Shown: in pieces, positions 6,242-15,982 of the stretch
Position numbering within the stretch: the first letter of the stretch is position 1
Layout of the letters: every line of letters starts with the position of its first letter
Notes under the pieces: model-generated
The model's input: only the letters and a program-made list of their open reading frames with translations
Told to the model about the DNA's origin: nothing
The model's database searches: none
Translations under genes and position numbers: made by a program
Assembly (NCBI GenBank): GCA_900155495.1
Contig: FTLJ01000112.1
Coordinates: forward strand, 1 to 16,031
Direction: 5' to 3'
DNA: 16,031 nt
Source of the DNA: Porogramme epimiltina
Lineage: Eukaryota; Basidiomycota; Agaricomycetes; Polyporales; Polyporaceae

Positions 6242-9200
6242 CTAGCGAGAGGTGGGTTCGACTTGGTCGGGTTTGAAGCGCAAGCGCGCGAGAAGTACGC
6301 TCTCCCACCGGCCGTCGTTGCCGTACGACGAGATCTTCTTTGTGTACCGCCGGGTGTCCACCATCTCTTCTTCATATCGACGTCCGGCACTTTGGAAAGA
6401 CGCAGAGAGGTCGGACGAGAATGTGAATTCGCCCCACGGCTGCCCGGGGCGCACCGCGGACAAGATGTTAAACTCGACCTGGCCGTCCGGGTGTTCGTGG
6501 CTGACAAAGAGAGCGTACGTCTGCGCTTCGAGAGTGCCGACGACTACACACCACTTAGCGTCAGCGATCTGTCTCTATGGATGTGGCAGATTGCAAATGT
6601 ACCCAAAAACAAGTCCTCTTTCGAAATACGGTGCTGTACGCCATACAGTGCGAGAATCCCGTCAGCATTCGCCCTGAACCATTTCTTCGGAGTCTCAAGG
6701 TCATCGATGTACCGATAGATTGTAGACTCCGCGAAGAGGTGAGCGGCCTTGAGACCCGCGCGCAGAGGTGACACGTAGCGACGTCTGTCCCAATCTCCAT
6801 CAGCCTTACACCCACAAAGAACAGAAACCCTGCGTACGAGTACTTGGCTTCCCCACTTCGGCTACGAGAATTATTCAACCACGACTGAATGAGGTCAACC
6901 CCGCGCTGTGCGACATTTCGCTTGTCCTGCCGCTGGCTCCCTTGGTTGACGCGACCGTATCCGTTTAGTGACGGAATATCGCGCGCGAGACCCCCAGACG
7001 TCTTGAACGGCTGGAACGAGTTGAAGAGCGTGACGAACTCGCCCCCGTTGGCTTTGCTATGGTATCCGACAGCGCCGACGGTGATGCACGAAGGTGTCCA
7101 AAGCGGCAAAGTCACTATTTTCAATGTTAAGCGTGCGAAATAAAGGAGATATCAGGAAAACTTACGAGAGGCATGGTACTCGTGCTGTAGGAGCATGCGG
7201 TAGCGCCGTTCGTTGCGCAAGTTCTGAGTGCGCTCGTCTGAAGGCGGCGGCGAGACGTGGCGTGGGATTTCGATGTGTGTCGCTTGGCTTTCAAGCAGCG
7301 ACGACCACATATTACTCCTGCTGCCACTCGATTCACCAGCGTTAGGTTCATTGTCGTTTGAATGTGAGTGCAATGAAGTCATGTCGGGCGCCGTCATGTA
7401 CGACATGATATCCGTAGACGAGTCAGAGCCCATATCGACGAACGAAGCCGTCGTATCAGCTGCGTAAAAATCAGCGACATACAGTGTCCAGTGACAGATA
7501 AGACCTACAAGGGAGAAGTGGGAGGGGGATGGGGTGCATGTCGGGCGACTTGCGCTTGACCATCTTCTCTGCTTCAAAGTGACATGGCCCAAGGGACTCC
7601 GTAACATCCGCCCCGAACCGGACTCGAAGTTGCTGCACCTGGCGGTTAACCTCTTGGAACGACGGTCGGACGTGGGGATCGCGATTCCAGCAGAGCCTGA
7701 GGATCTCCGACAGCTGCTGGGACCACATTCGTAGCAGCGGGACCTCCGGGCGCATATTTTCCTCTACGCATCGTCATCAATGCTGTCAACACCAATATCC
7801 TAGAGAAAGTGACTCACGGAGGACAAAGTGTCGCACGGAGTCGTCGTCTGCCAGCGGCCACGGGAGCTTGCCCTTTGTGAGGACCTCCACGCACGTTATT
7901 GCAAACGCGTACACGTCAACTTGTTGCGTCAGCTCGCTGTTTCCGCCCATAAGCTCTGGTGACTGCCAGCGGAGCGTCCCACCTGTCGCGAGACCGATCC
8001 CATCAGCACAACTCGATGTACTACAGCGTCCCGGGCTCGTACGCGGGAGAGGGAGGCCACTGATCCGGAACGCCTCAGTCTTCATCTCGCTCTGGCCAAA
8101 GTCGGATATAATGCAGTGGTGCCTGTCGTCCACAAGCACGTTCGCGGCCTGGGTCCGGAGTTCGAGAAGGAGGCAATCACGGGTTAGCGGCACAAATTCC
8201 CAGAGGGGGAGCATCGCGAAGGACGGGCACACCTTAAGGTCACCATGAAAGATGTCCTTGCTGTGTAGATACGCCATGCCCATTACGATCTCGTGGATCA
8301 TCTTGAGGAGATCCACGCCGTCGAGCGACGGGAGGCCCTTGAGGTGCGTCACGAGGGAGCCGTTCTTATAGTACGGGCTGACGAAGAACCAGGGCGGGTC
8401 GCTCGAGGCCGAAGAGGCCCCGAAAAGTTCTAGGACGTTTGCATGCTGGAGCGACTTCCAGATTGAAACCTATTCGCGCGGGCGGGGAGCACGTCATGGC
8501 GGCACCAAAGGATCGGGCACCAATTATCAGGCATTGAAGGTTTTGCGAAGTAGCCAGTGAATAGGGAGAGAAGGCAGGGGTAGGGTGGGGTAGCGAGGAG
8601 GATAGAGAACGATCAGCACGCATCCTCGAGTATGAGTGGGATGGAAAGTGAATGGGGCATCAGTGCGAAGATAGCCGAAGGGAATAGATTCAGGCCATTC
8701 ACAAAGCCTCTTCTCTCCGATCTCTCGCCTGCGCAGCATAAAATAAGAATCGGGGGGAGAACGGAGGGGCGTTCACCTGACGCATCTGGGATGCACGAGA
8801 GCCCGGATAAGTGGGCGTGGCACAACGACTCACCCAGACACCCACGCGTCGGATGTCCGTAAGCCAAGAAGAAACAACTAAAAGGTCACAAGCCCCTCTC
8901 TTACCCACTGCAGAGTATACCACACTCACCTCATGGACAAACAGCTGCTTCGGCGTCGTCGGCGCGAGCACCTTAATCGCCACGACGCTGCTCCGCCATG
9001 TACCCCGGTACACATCCGAAAAAAAACCCATCCCGATCTTCTCCTCGCATTCAACCTCGTACCGGGTGATGGTCCAGCTCGGCAGCGCCACCTCCGCGCC
9101 ACCTCCGCTGAGTCGCTGGAGCGCGTCGATCCCGGTCTCAATAAATTCCCAGTCGAGCGTGTCCCGCGAGGCCTCGCACCGCCCGCTCGCATGCCCACTG

Positions 9201-11588
9201 CTCCCTCCCCGGCTACCGCTCGAGCGTGAGCTTGTTGTTGCCTCATTGCCGGTGTTGAGTACCGCCTGCGCGGGCGTGGCCTCCCCCTCCGCCACGGGTT
9301 CTCGCTCGACTTCGACCTCGAGCGCCCGCTGGAGCACCTTGATTGCCTCGGGCATCTCGTCGCGCCCGACCTGTAGGACGCGGATCATCTCCGCGTCATT
9401 GTTGGCTTGCATCGCGGTGCGAAGGAGCTGACGGAGATCCGCAGCGTCGTGTACCGTGTCGCGCTCGCTCTGGCGCGCAGTGAGCGTCTGCAGCGATGCG
9501 ATGACGTTCACGGGCGACTTGACTTCCGCGTCGGCGGTCACAGGCAGCGGCGTCGCCTTGGAGGTGAGGATGTCCCCGTGGGCGGTTGAGGTCTCGGAGC
9601 TCGAGAGGTGCGCGGAGTGGTTGATCGACTCGAGGATCGCGGCGATGCCCGCCTGCCATTGTTTCTCCGCAGCGAGGACTTGCATGAGGATGCGGAACTG
9701 GATCGAGGTCTCGATATCCATGCGGGTTAATGGGTGCACGTAGAGACGATGCGCGGTTAATCCGACGTACATTGAACATGCTGAGCGACTCGGTGATGCT
9801 GTTGTGGCACTCGACGAGTGCGCGCTGGATTTCGTCGCGTTGGAGGTAGCGCTTGATGAACGGGCGGTGGGACTGCTTGAGCAAGAACCGGCGGACTCTC
9901 TTGAATGACCTGTCAATATTCGTGTCAGCATGAATATTTATAATTACGAAACTTCCTACTTACTCCATTAGACAGACCAATGGCAGACGCAGCTCGGGGC
10001 CCACATCGTCGCCTGCCTCCGCTATCTCCTCTCGTATCGAGATAAGCGCCGTCGCACACCTCTCTGTCAAACGAAGGCAAGCGAGACGATTGATCTGGTC
10101 AGGGTGGTGAGGAATGATCAATACGTATACATGGTGCAGACTCACATCAACCATCTTGACGGCGTCCCATATCCCGAGGAGTATGCGTGCAGCGTCCTCG
10201 AGGCCGGGGATGGGCGCAAAGTGGAGGAGGTCGGCGCTGAGCTCGAACGCCTCGTGCATGACCTCTTCGGTACATCCGAGGACATTGGCAACCGCTTCGG
10301 CAACGCGCTGGAATAGTTAGTCAGCAGAAACACTTAATTATTGTAAAAATTTGCACAGGTTGTAGTAAACACGTGGACGACGCCCAGCCTATCCAGTTCA
10401 ACATGGAACGACCGCGGCAGAGTGCCAGGGCGTAAGCATGCAATGCGCTCGCGCAGCATACACGTGCCCACCCTCCACGGTGAATTCCTAGGGAGTGAAT
10501 GAGCGGAGGGGGGCGATATTCCGGAGCGCATTACGAACAATGTCCACTTAAAATTGGCACCCCAAAAGGCTATAAGCTAACCCACTCAAACAAAGACGTG
10601 TGTTGGCGCTCCCACTTCATGCGTGCTCGAGCCCAGAGGACACTCGCTATAGGCGAAAACACCGGAAAAAAGCCCTGCGCGTAGACCCGACGCGGACAAA
10701 ACATAGGACCCCGCCGAAATACGGCCCCCATATGCAGCTTGTGAACGTGCCAAACGCAAAATGGAGCGCCCACGTGGAAAGGAAGGGCCTAGACGGATGG
10801 AAGCAGCGAGGACGTAAATGGGGCCGAGCGTATCGATGGGTGGACACCCGAGTACAGCTGGAAAGACAGCCGTGTACGTATCCCTGCCTGGCGGGACGCA
10901 CTAAGGCGCCTCCCATTATAGCGAGAGGGCGTAGAAGGTTAACGCCTGCAGAGCAAGAGAGACTCACCACACGAGTGTGGACATAACCCTCGGTTTGCTC
11001 GACGGGCACCGTCTTCTGTCGCTTCTCCTCCCAAGGGCGGGGCTCGACTTCCCTCGTAGTCCACCAGTCGGCCGACTCTTCGTTCGTAGAGGTGTTCCTG
11101 CCGCGGGGTTGCGTGCGCCAGATGAAAGAGAGGTCGCGGATGGGGCTGGCAGACCGACCTCGGTGGGTCTGCGCGTCAGGCGAAGTGCGGGAGCGGGCGT
11201 CGGTTGTAGTGCTTGAGGAGCCGGGTGAGAGGTGAGAGGAGCCGTGAGTGATGGAGGCCTGGGGGACATCGGTGATCGGTGGAGGACCAAGAGTGGAGAT
11301 GGAGCCGTCGCGAGAGTGGACAAACTGGGAAGACCGGGACGTCGGTGGAATCATGGGTAGAGAGCGTACAGATGTAGGAGGGGACGGGGCTCCCGAGACC
11401 GTCGGAGGGGTCTTGGAAGGAGAGGCGGGTGAGGACGAATAGGAGGTGGCGGGATTGAGCGGGGATGGATGCTTGACCATGGAAGGCGTACTAGAGCCAG
11501 ATGAGGTGTGGGAGGGGAGGGGAACAGGATCCGTAGGCTGTTGGGTGGGCGGCTTGGAGGACTGCGGGCACTTGAGCTGTGAAGACAT
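6242..11588 (-). CDS. TKL-like protein kinase with N-terminal helical-bundle module
   Basis: Thirteen exons join in phase to 1212 residues: 10968-11588, 10146-10307, 9964-10094, 9771-9909, 8930-9697, 8233-8469, 8043-8148, 7818-7982, 7509-7763, 7166-7459, 6838-7114, 6603-6784, 6242-6543. Residues 1-207 are a Ser/Pro-rich leader with ASPIRDLSFIWRTQPRGR. Residues 208-370 are helical (RLTERCATALISIREEI; LLKQSHRPFIKRYLQRDEI), like Cbl-N/MLKL-type four-helix modules of basidiomycete kinases. Residues 410-480 form a second helical stretch. The kinase domain spans about 558-827: glycine loop GMGFFSDV, VAIK Lys593, HGDLKAAN with Asp684, DFG Asp702, WQSPE, and WNRDPHVRPSF near the end. It probably phosphorylates Ser/Thr in the cytosol. 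Residues 960-1212 look like a folded module (GAVGYHSK, GSQRQDKRNVAQRG, FVSHEHPDGQV, LLARLRFKP). The start is ATG in CAAGATGTC. Oddities are HGD for HRD and two oversized introns (660 and 460 nt). The exon at 9697 rests on a CAG acceptor; a nearer GAG is possible. Confidence 0.88.
8470..8929 (-). other. Oversized intron inside the kinase domain
   Basis: This 460-nt intron separates the N-lobe exon (ending VHE at a GTGAGT donor) from the next (VSIWKSL, acceptor CGAATAG), in phase 0. It contains extra minus-strand donor-like sites, for example CTGG|GTGAGT at 8833, so alternative exons are possible, but none improves the kinase sequence. Confidence 0.6.
10308..10967 (-). other. 660-nt intron 1 of the kinase gene
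   Basis: The donor GTG|GTGAGT (exon end 10968) and acceptor ACTATTCCAG (exon start 10307) join HTRV to RVAEAVANVLG in phase. The acceptor has a strong paired branch sequence, CTGACTAAC. The intron is about twelve times longer than most introns of the gene and splits the disordered leader from the helical module. Its open frames have no recognisable family content. Confidence 0.6.
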
Positions 11589-12184
11589 CTTGGTGGTGAT
11601 GGAGAACCAAGAACGAGAACGGACACACTCAGCGGGTTGGTGTATATGCGCAGGGTGCAGGTAGAGAGAGCAATGTCAGTGCGTATAGGCGAGGATTTTG
11701 AATAGATGAGGGCGACTCGAAAGAGGACAAGTCAAAACGGAAGGCTGGAAGAGGTGAGGCAATTTAAGCGAGGGCGTCCCGTGGAACTGGTGGATGACGC
11801 AACGTGCAGCTCCTGCCTCATTCGACCCGTGACTTGCTTCTCGTCTTATATTCCTGGCTCTGAGCATCTTCTCCGTCAACAGCGATGGCAGTTGGGAGAG
11901 TCGGCCAGGTGGAGAGAAGGCTAATGATAGACGGGTTGGGGTAGCGTGAGAAACCCTTTGGACTACATAGTGACTCACAGTTATATCCTAAGCGCTTAAA
12001 CATCCCCTGTGTTCACCGCAAGGGATGGAGGTCTTAACTAGAGGAATTTTGGATTGCAGCATGAGTGCAAATTTCCAACAACACGGAATAGAAGCATAGG
12101 TTCGGCACACTTGGCGTGAGGCTAAACAGACTCACTATGCACTTGGTTCTGTGAGTAGGCGCTAGACTGCTGGGTCAACACTGA
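11589..12184. promoter_or_regulatory. Upstream region of the kinase gene
   Basis: Read on the minus strand, the stretch just ahead of the kinase ATG is pyrimidine-rich (about 11589-11670), as in fungal 5' UTRs, and ends in CACCACCAAG before the ATG. No TATA box or known operator could be assigned. From about 11940 to 12184 nothing recognisable was seen on either strand. Confidence 0.35.
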
Positions 12185-12542
12185 GTGCGTGAGACCCACA
12201 AAACCATTCAAGTCTCCTCTCTGAGCCTCCGAGGTCTCCGTTCTTGCTACCTACTCGACCTACTCGATCATGGGCCTCGGAACGTCCTGAGCTGCCACCA
12301 ACGCACGCCTCTCGTTCCGACAGTCCCTTGGAAGGTCATTCATGAGATCGACTCCACATTCTGCGATCCTCCCGCCTTGACGCTTACATACAACGAGTCT
12401 ACACTTGAGCCTATTCTCTCTATCACTTTCATGGCCACAATGAACTGAAACATGAGGAATCTGCTTGAAGGGGGTCGGACATAAGCCCAAGGAAACTCGG
12501 CGGCGCCGCACACGCATTGCGACGCAGAGGATGATGATCGGC
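12185..12542 (+). other. Open stretch of unknown nature beside the WD40-like relic
   Basis: A plus-strand frame is open from 12185 to 12448 and its later part (SITFM, DPPALTLTYNESTLEP) has mild protein character. It stops before the WD40-like segment and no splice join was found that connects the two cleanly. It may be the upstream part of the same decayed gene. Confidence 0.2.
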
Positions 12543-12960
12543 ATGGCTCTCGTGTTCTCGCCTGACGGGCGGTGCCTCACGGTGGCATAGGCCATTCGAG
12601 CGTCCGGACGGGTGAAGGTGTGGGCTCGCGAGGAGAGGGTGTGGATGGTGGATGCGGTACGGCGGGCTCTACGGACATGTCATCGACTTTTCTGACAGCG
12701 TAAACTCAGGCCTCATGCTTGAAGGGAACGGCAGCGATGATGTCTTCGCCACGGGAGTCCGGCGGAGGGGGGGAGGGATCGTGCGGCGCTGGAAGGTTCG
12801 CCCAGGCCATGAGCTCACCTACAAGATAGTACCGTGGCGGGATGGGTTAAGCCGGACGGAACACAAGGGAACCGTTGTTTCGCGACAAGGCTTCTCATTC
12901 ACTATTTCTGGAGATGATGGCAGGAACCCGATCTGCTCCCTTCGGGCGAATATCTGGTGA
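12543..12960 (+). pseudogene. Decayed WD40-repeat-like coding remnant
   Basis: From 12543 the plus strand encodes MALVFSPDGRCLTVA, then an in-frame TAG (12588-12590), then GRVKVWAREERVW. The SPDGR turn and the VKVW strand are spaced as in WD40 repeats. In a second frame, 12652-12960 encodes a block with SDDVFATGV and GIVRRWKVRPGHEL, which resembles a further repeat blade and ends at a stop. The change of frame plus the stop suggests a dead gene or gene fragment. WD40 propellers serve as scaffolds; no specific partner can be named. Short repeats like this can mislead, so confidence is moderate to low. Confidence 0.35.
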
Positions 12961-13189
12961 CATCCACATGACGGCGCAGGTTGCTGTCGTGAAGAACACC
13001 AGACAGGACGCGAGTCGTCGAGCAGGCATACGGCAACCCCCTGTACTGAACCAAGTCTACCAACTGTACCTAATCCGTGTTCGTCACCGCGTACTTTGGA
13101 TTACCCTGAATGCATGGCCGAGTCGTATTCGATGCGAGGTAGCGATACGGTCGCGCCACACGGCTTGATGAGTGATAGGATGGAACGAG

Positions 13190-13206
13190 GCGGTTATTAA
13201 AACCGC
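13190..13206. repeat. Small hairpin GCGGTT/AACCGC
   Basis: GCGGTT (13190-13195) and AACCGC (13201-13206) are perfect arms around ATTAA. It lies about 240 nt beyond the stop codon of the minus-strand membrane-protein gene. The rest of 12961-13447 shows no coding content on either strand and presumably holds the 3' region of that gene. Confidence 0.35.
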
Positions 13207-13447
13207 AAACGCAAGTTGAAGCCGCTATATCAAGTACAAATTACGAGCACTAAGCAGGGTACGTGAAGAGTCCGAATGACACACACAAACCAAACGGCAT
13301 CGCCACCGTCAAAACCGTAGAACGGCCGCGGACCGCACTACGTCAGACACGAAACTAAGCGACAACGAAACGAAAGCAAGAGCGAAGGCGCGGCGAAAAG
13401 GACAACGGGCGCACAGCAGACAGCAGAACGGCAAAAGCGCGCGCGCC

Positions 13448-15143
13448 CTACACCTGCAAGAAATCTGTCCGCATCGAGTCCGCGTCGCTCCGCGGCCCGC
13501 CCGTCCGCGTCCGCGTCGCCCACGCGATCGGCGAGCTGCTCATGAGCGGCCGCGCGCTGACCGGCGTCGGGCCGTCTCGGGCATCGAGCGACACGCTCCG
13601 CATCTCCACCGCCGTGCCGCCCCCGCCGCTCATGCTCGCCCCGTGCGAGTACGCGCTGGGCGGCGGGTAGTCGGAGCGGAGCGTGCCGGCCTGCGAGGAC
13701 GAGCGCGTGCGGGACGCGGCGGCGGACGCGGGCGAGAAGATGCCCGCGACGGTGTCGAGGACGCCGTTGGTCCCGGCGGTGCTCGAGCCCTTGGCGGACG
13801 CGGTGTAGTATGGTGCGGGACTGGGGTTGACCGATGACTGGCCATAGCGGAATTGGCGTTCGCGTGAGCGACGACGGTCGTGGATGCGGCGGAGGATGAG
13901 GTAGACGATGAGGCCGACGATGAAGACGCCGATGAGTGCGCCAAAAAGGACGGCGAGGATGGTAGAAAGGTGAGAGGTCGATGAGGATGATGTGCTGGAA
14001 TTGGCGCCCCCAGAAGAGCTGTATGGGAATGGGACTAGTTAGAACGGAACAATGAGAGGCGAACGATGGAATACACGCACACGGACGAGGTCGAGGTCTG
14101 CGACTGTGAAGACCTATATTCAGAGACAGGGCGAGGTCAGCATCTACACGGAAAGTCCTTCATCTTTCGAACCGAACAGGAACAAGGACACAGGCGTGGC
14201 CTCAGGCGGGCCGGGAGACGATCGTACACGGAACCGCGCTAGCCACAGAACACATCGCGCAACACAGATATCGTATCAAGAAGGTAGCGCATGCGCCGCG
14301 GACAGACGTCAGATGGAGCAGTGAGCACACTGCATGTCGCGGCCGCGGCGCTGCGAACATCAATAGCCTCCGTTTGAGTTTCTAGATCGAGAGGTCCGTG
14401 TGCGAGCGCTCCCACGGTGCGCCATCCGGAGCCCGGCAGGCGACAATGCCTGCGCGTGCCGGGCCACGGAGAACGCGGGGACAATTGAAGAACAAATGCA
14501 AGGGACGGCGGAAAGTGCCTGAGGAACGAGCGTACGTACTCTGTGGCCCATGGTGGGGACGAAGTTGCCGTGCCGATCGCCGAAGTAGTGCCGCTATGGA
14601 AGGGATGTGCTAAGAAGAAGCTCGCGCGAGATGGACAGTGACGGAAGGACGTACGTGCCGGACGTGAACGTGATGTAGTCCACATCAAGCCACTTGCCTT
14701 GCACTCCGTCGCCGCTGAAGACTGCAGTCACCTTGACGAGGTGCTGCGCGGACTCGTTGGCCGAGAACGAGTGGGAGAAGAGCTCCTGGCGGAAGGCAGT
14801 CTCGTCCGCGGAAGCGTCGAGATTGACGACGGTGCTGTCGAACTGCACTTGGTATTTCGACTGCAGAGTGCGCCCTCAGCAAACGGCTTGACGTGTGGGG
14901 GCGGGCGCAGGGGTATGCGGAAGGAGGTGAGAGAAGAGCACGTACGTGTCCTGGGCCCTTGGATCCGTAGAGCGCAAAGGCCATGCCCTGGAACTGGAAG
15001 GAGACGGAAGCACCATTGACGGTGGCGACGTGGTATGTGTCTTGGAAGAACTGGTCCAGATCCGGGTCGTCTGCGGCCTGGACAGCCCAGCCGTTGTCGG
15101 AGTAAGCAAAGGAGGGGTCCGAGTCGTCGACCGTGAAGTTCAT
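13448..15143 (-). CDS. Single-pass membrane protein with beta-sandwich ectodomain and Ser-rich stalk
   Basis: Four exons join in phase to 333 residues: 14946-15143, 14655-14860, 14087-14113 and 13448-14018. Introns are 85, 541 and 68 nt. Residues 1-135 resemble the galactose-binding-like ectodomain common in Agaricomycete surface proteins: NFTVDDSDPSFAYSDNGW, ALYGSKGPGH, GKWLDVDYITFTSG. A 27-nt microexon adds TSSQSQTSTS, followed by a Ser/Thr stalk (to about residue 162). The membrane segment covers about residues 164-186 (ILAVLFGALIGVFIVGLIVY), followed by RRIHDRRRSRER and a disordered Ser/Pro/Gly-rich tail. The charge pattern puts the tail in the cytosol. No signal peptide precedes NFTVDD: the ATG at 15143 follows an in-frame TAA and no AG acceptor lies between them. 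The microexon borders (TATAG acceptor, GTCCGT donor) were chosen because they keep phase and a Ser-rich reading; an alternative (TCACAG, GTGTGC) is also in phase but gives an Arg/Pro-rich stalk. Confidence 0.75.
14114..14654 (-). other. 541-nt intron of the membrane-protein gene
   Basis: The donor GTACGT follows the codons for FTSG, and the acceptor GAATATAG precedes the Ser-rich microexon. It separates the ectodomain from the stalk and is far longer than its neighbours of 85 and 68 nt. The open frames inside it show no family resemblance. Confidence 0.5.
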
Positions 15144-15470
15144 AAAGTTTGCGGTACGTTACGTTCCTAACGAGTTGGGGCCGGGTGTGTGCTAGCAGGA
15201 GCCGGGGGCGCAGCGCGCAGGGGGGGTCGGGTAAGGACTATAGAGGAGGGTTTGGCGGGCGAGGCGAGGCGAGGAAGGTGGGCTTCTGGTGATAGAGGTT
15301 GATGAGGCGGGCGCGAGATGGGAGAAGGAGATCGGGCTCAGGACGAGTAGGCCGTGAAGCGCGCGGGGATGCGCATTGAGCCTCGGGTGCGAGGGAGCGT
15401 CGGGTGAAGGAGAGGCGGGCGCGTTGGAGCGGTAAGGAGAGGACTCGACGGGCGGGCGGGCGCGGGCGAC

Positions 15471-15489
15471 GAGGAGGAGGAGGAGGAGG
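15471..15489. repeat. GAG triplet run
   Basis: Six consecutive GAG triplets form a short simple-sequence tract, CTC on the minus strand, upstream of the membrane-protein gene. It is part of a wider purine-rich stretch and may mark a pyrimidine-tract promoter element on the transcribed strand. Confidence 0.5.
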
Positions 15490-15955
15490 CGGGAGAGAAG
15501 CGCAAGGAGCAGCGCGCAAGGGAGCTCGCACCTGCGGAACAGTCTGCTGCCCGTCTGTCTGTTTGTGGGGTGGCGAGATGGACATCGCCTGCCAGGAACG
15601 GGCTCGGGACCCAATCCACTCGGGTCAGTCATTGATCCCATATCTCTGATCTCCCAGCCCTTCCCACCCAGCCCTCGTCCTTCCTTTCCTCTCCTCGCGC
15701 CTGGTGCTTGTTCACAGGCATACAGGTGCCGCGTTCTCGCTGCGGCGCGCCGCCGCCCGAGTTCGATATTGTTTGCGCAGCACGAAGGGCAAAGGCAGGC
15801 GCAGCGCACAGTGGAATGGGCGTCGCGTGGCCCTGGGATAGAGACATGTGAGGAGAGCGACTGGCGAGAGTTGGCGTGGGCCGGGTACCTGAGATGTGGA
15901 TCGGCATGGGACGTGCGCGCCGGCGCTGGACGCACCGCCGCAGTGGGACACCGGC

Positions 15956-15982
15956 GGGGGGCTGGTGGGCGGGGGGGGCGGG
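15956..15982 (+). other. Putative G-quadruplex motif
   Basis: Four G-runs of 6, 3, 8 and 3 bases lie at 15956-15961, 15967-15969, 15971-15978 and 15980-15982, with loops of 5, 1 and 1 nt. This satisfies the G3+N1-7 pattern and would form on the plus strand, about 820 nt upstream of the membrane-protein start. Confidence 0.5.

Noticed and set aside
8699..8929. Extension of the kinase frame past VHE
   Set aside because: The extension replaces the conserved N-lobe continuation; splicing at GTGAGT to the VSIWKSL exon keeps phase and the kinase fold.
10647..10967. Extension of the first kinase exon frame into intron 1
   Set aside because: The sequence turns Cys/Phe/Arg-rich without family content right after a consensus GTGAGT donor.
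13630..13944. Ser/Ala/Arg-rich minus-strand frame
   Set aside because: It is the out-of-frame shadow of the membrane segment and tail of the membrane-protein gene.
15192..15935. Minus-strand open frame of 247 codons with a Leu-rich run resembling a signal peptide
   Set aside because: All frames are open in this GC-rich stretch; the Leu run comes from the GAG/CTC triplet repeat and no family resemblance follows. It also cannot be spliced in phase to the NFTVDD exon.
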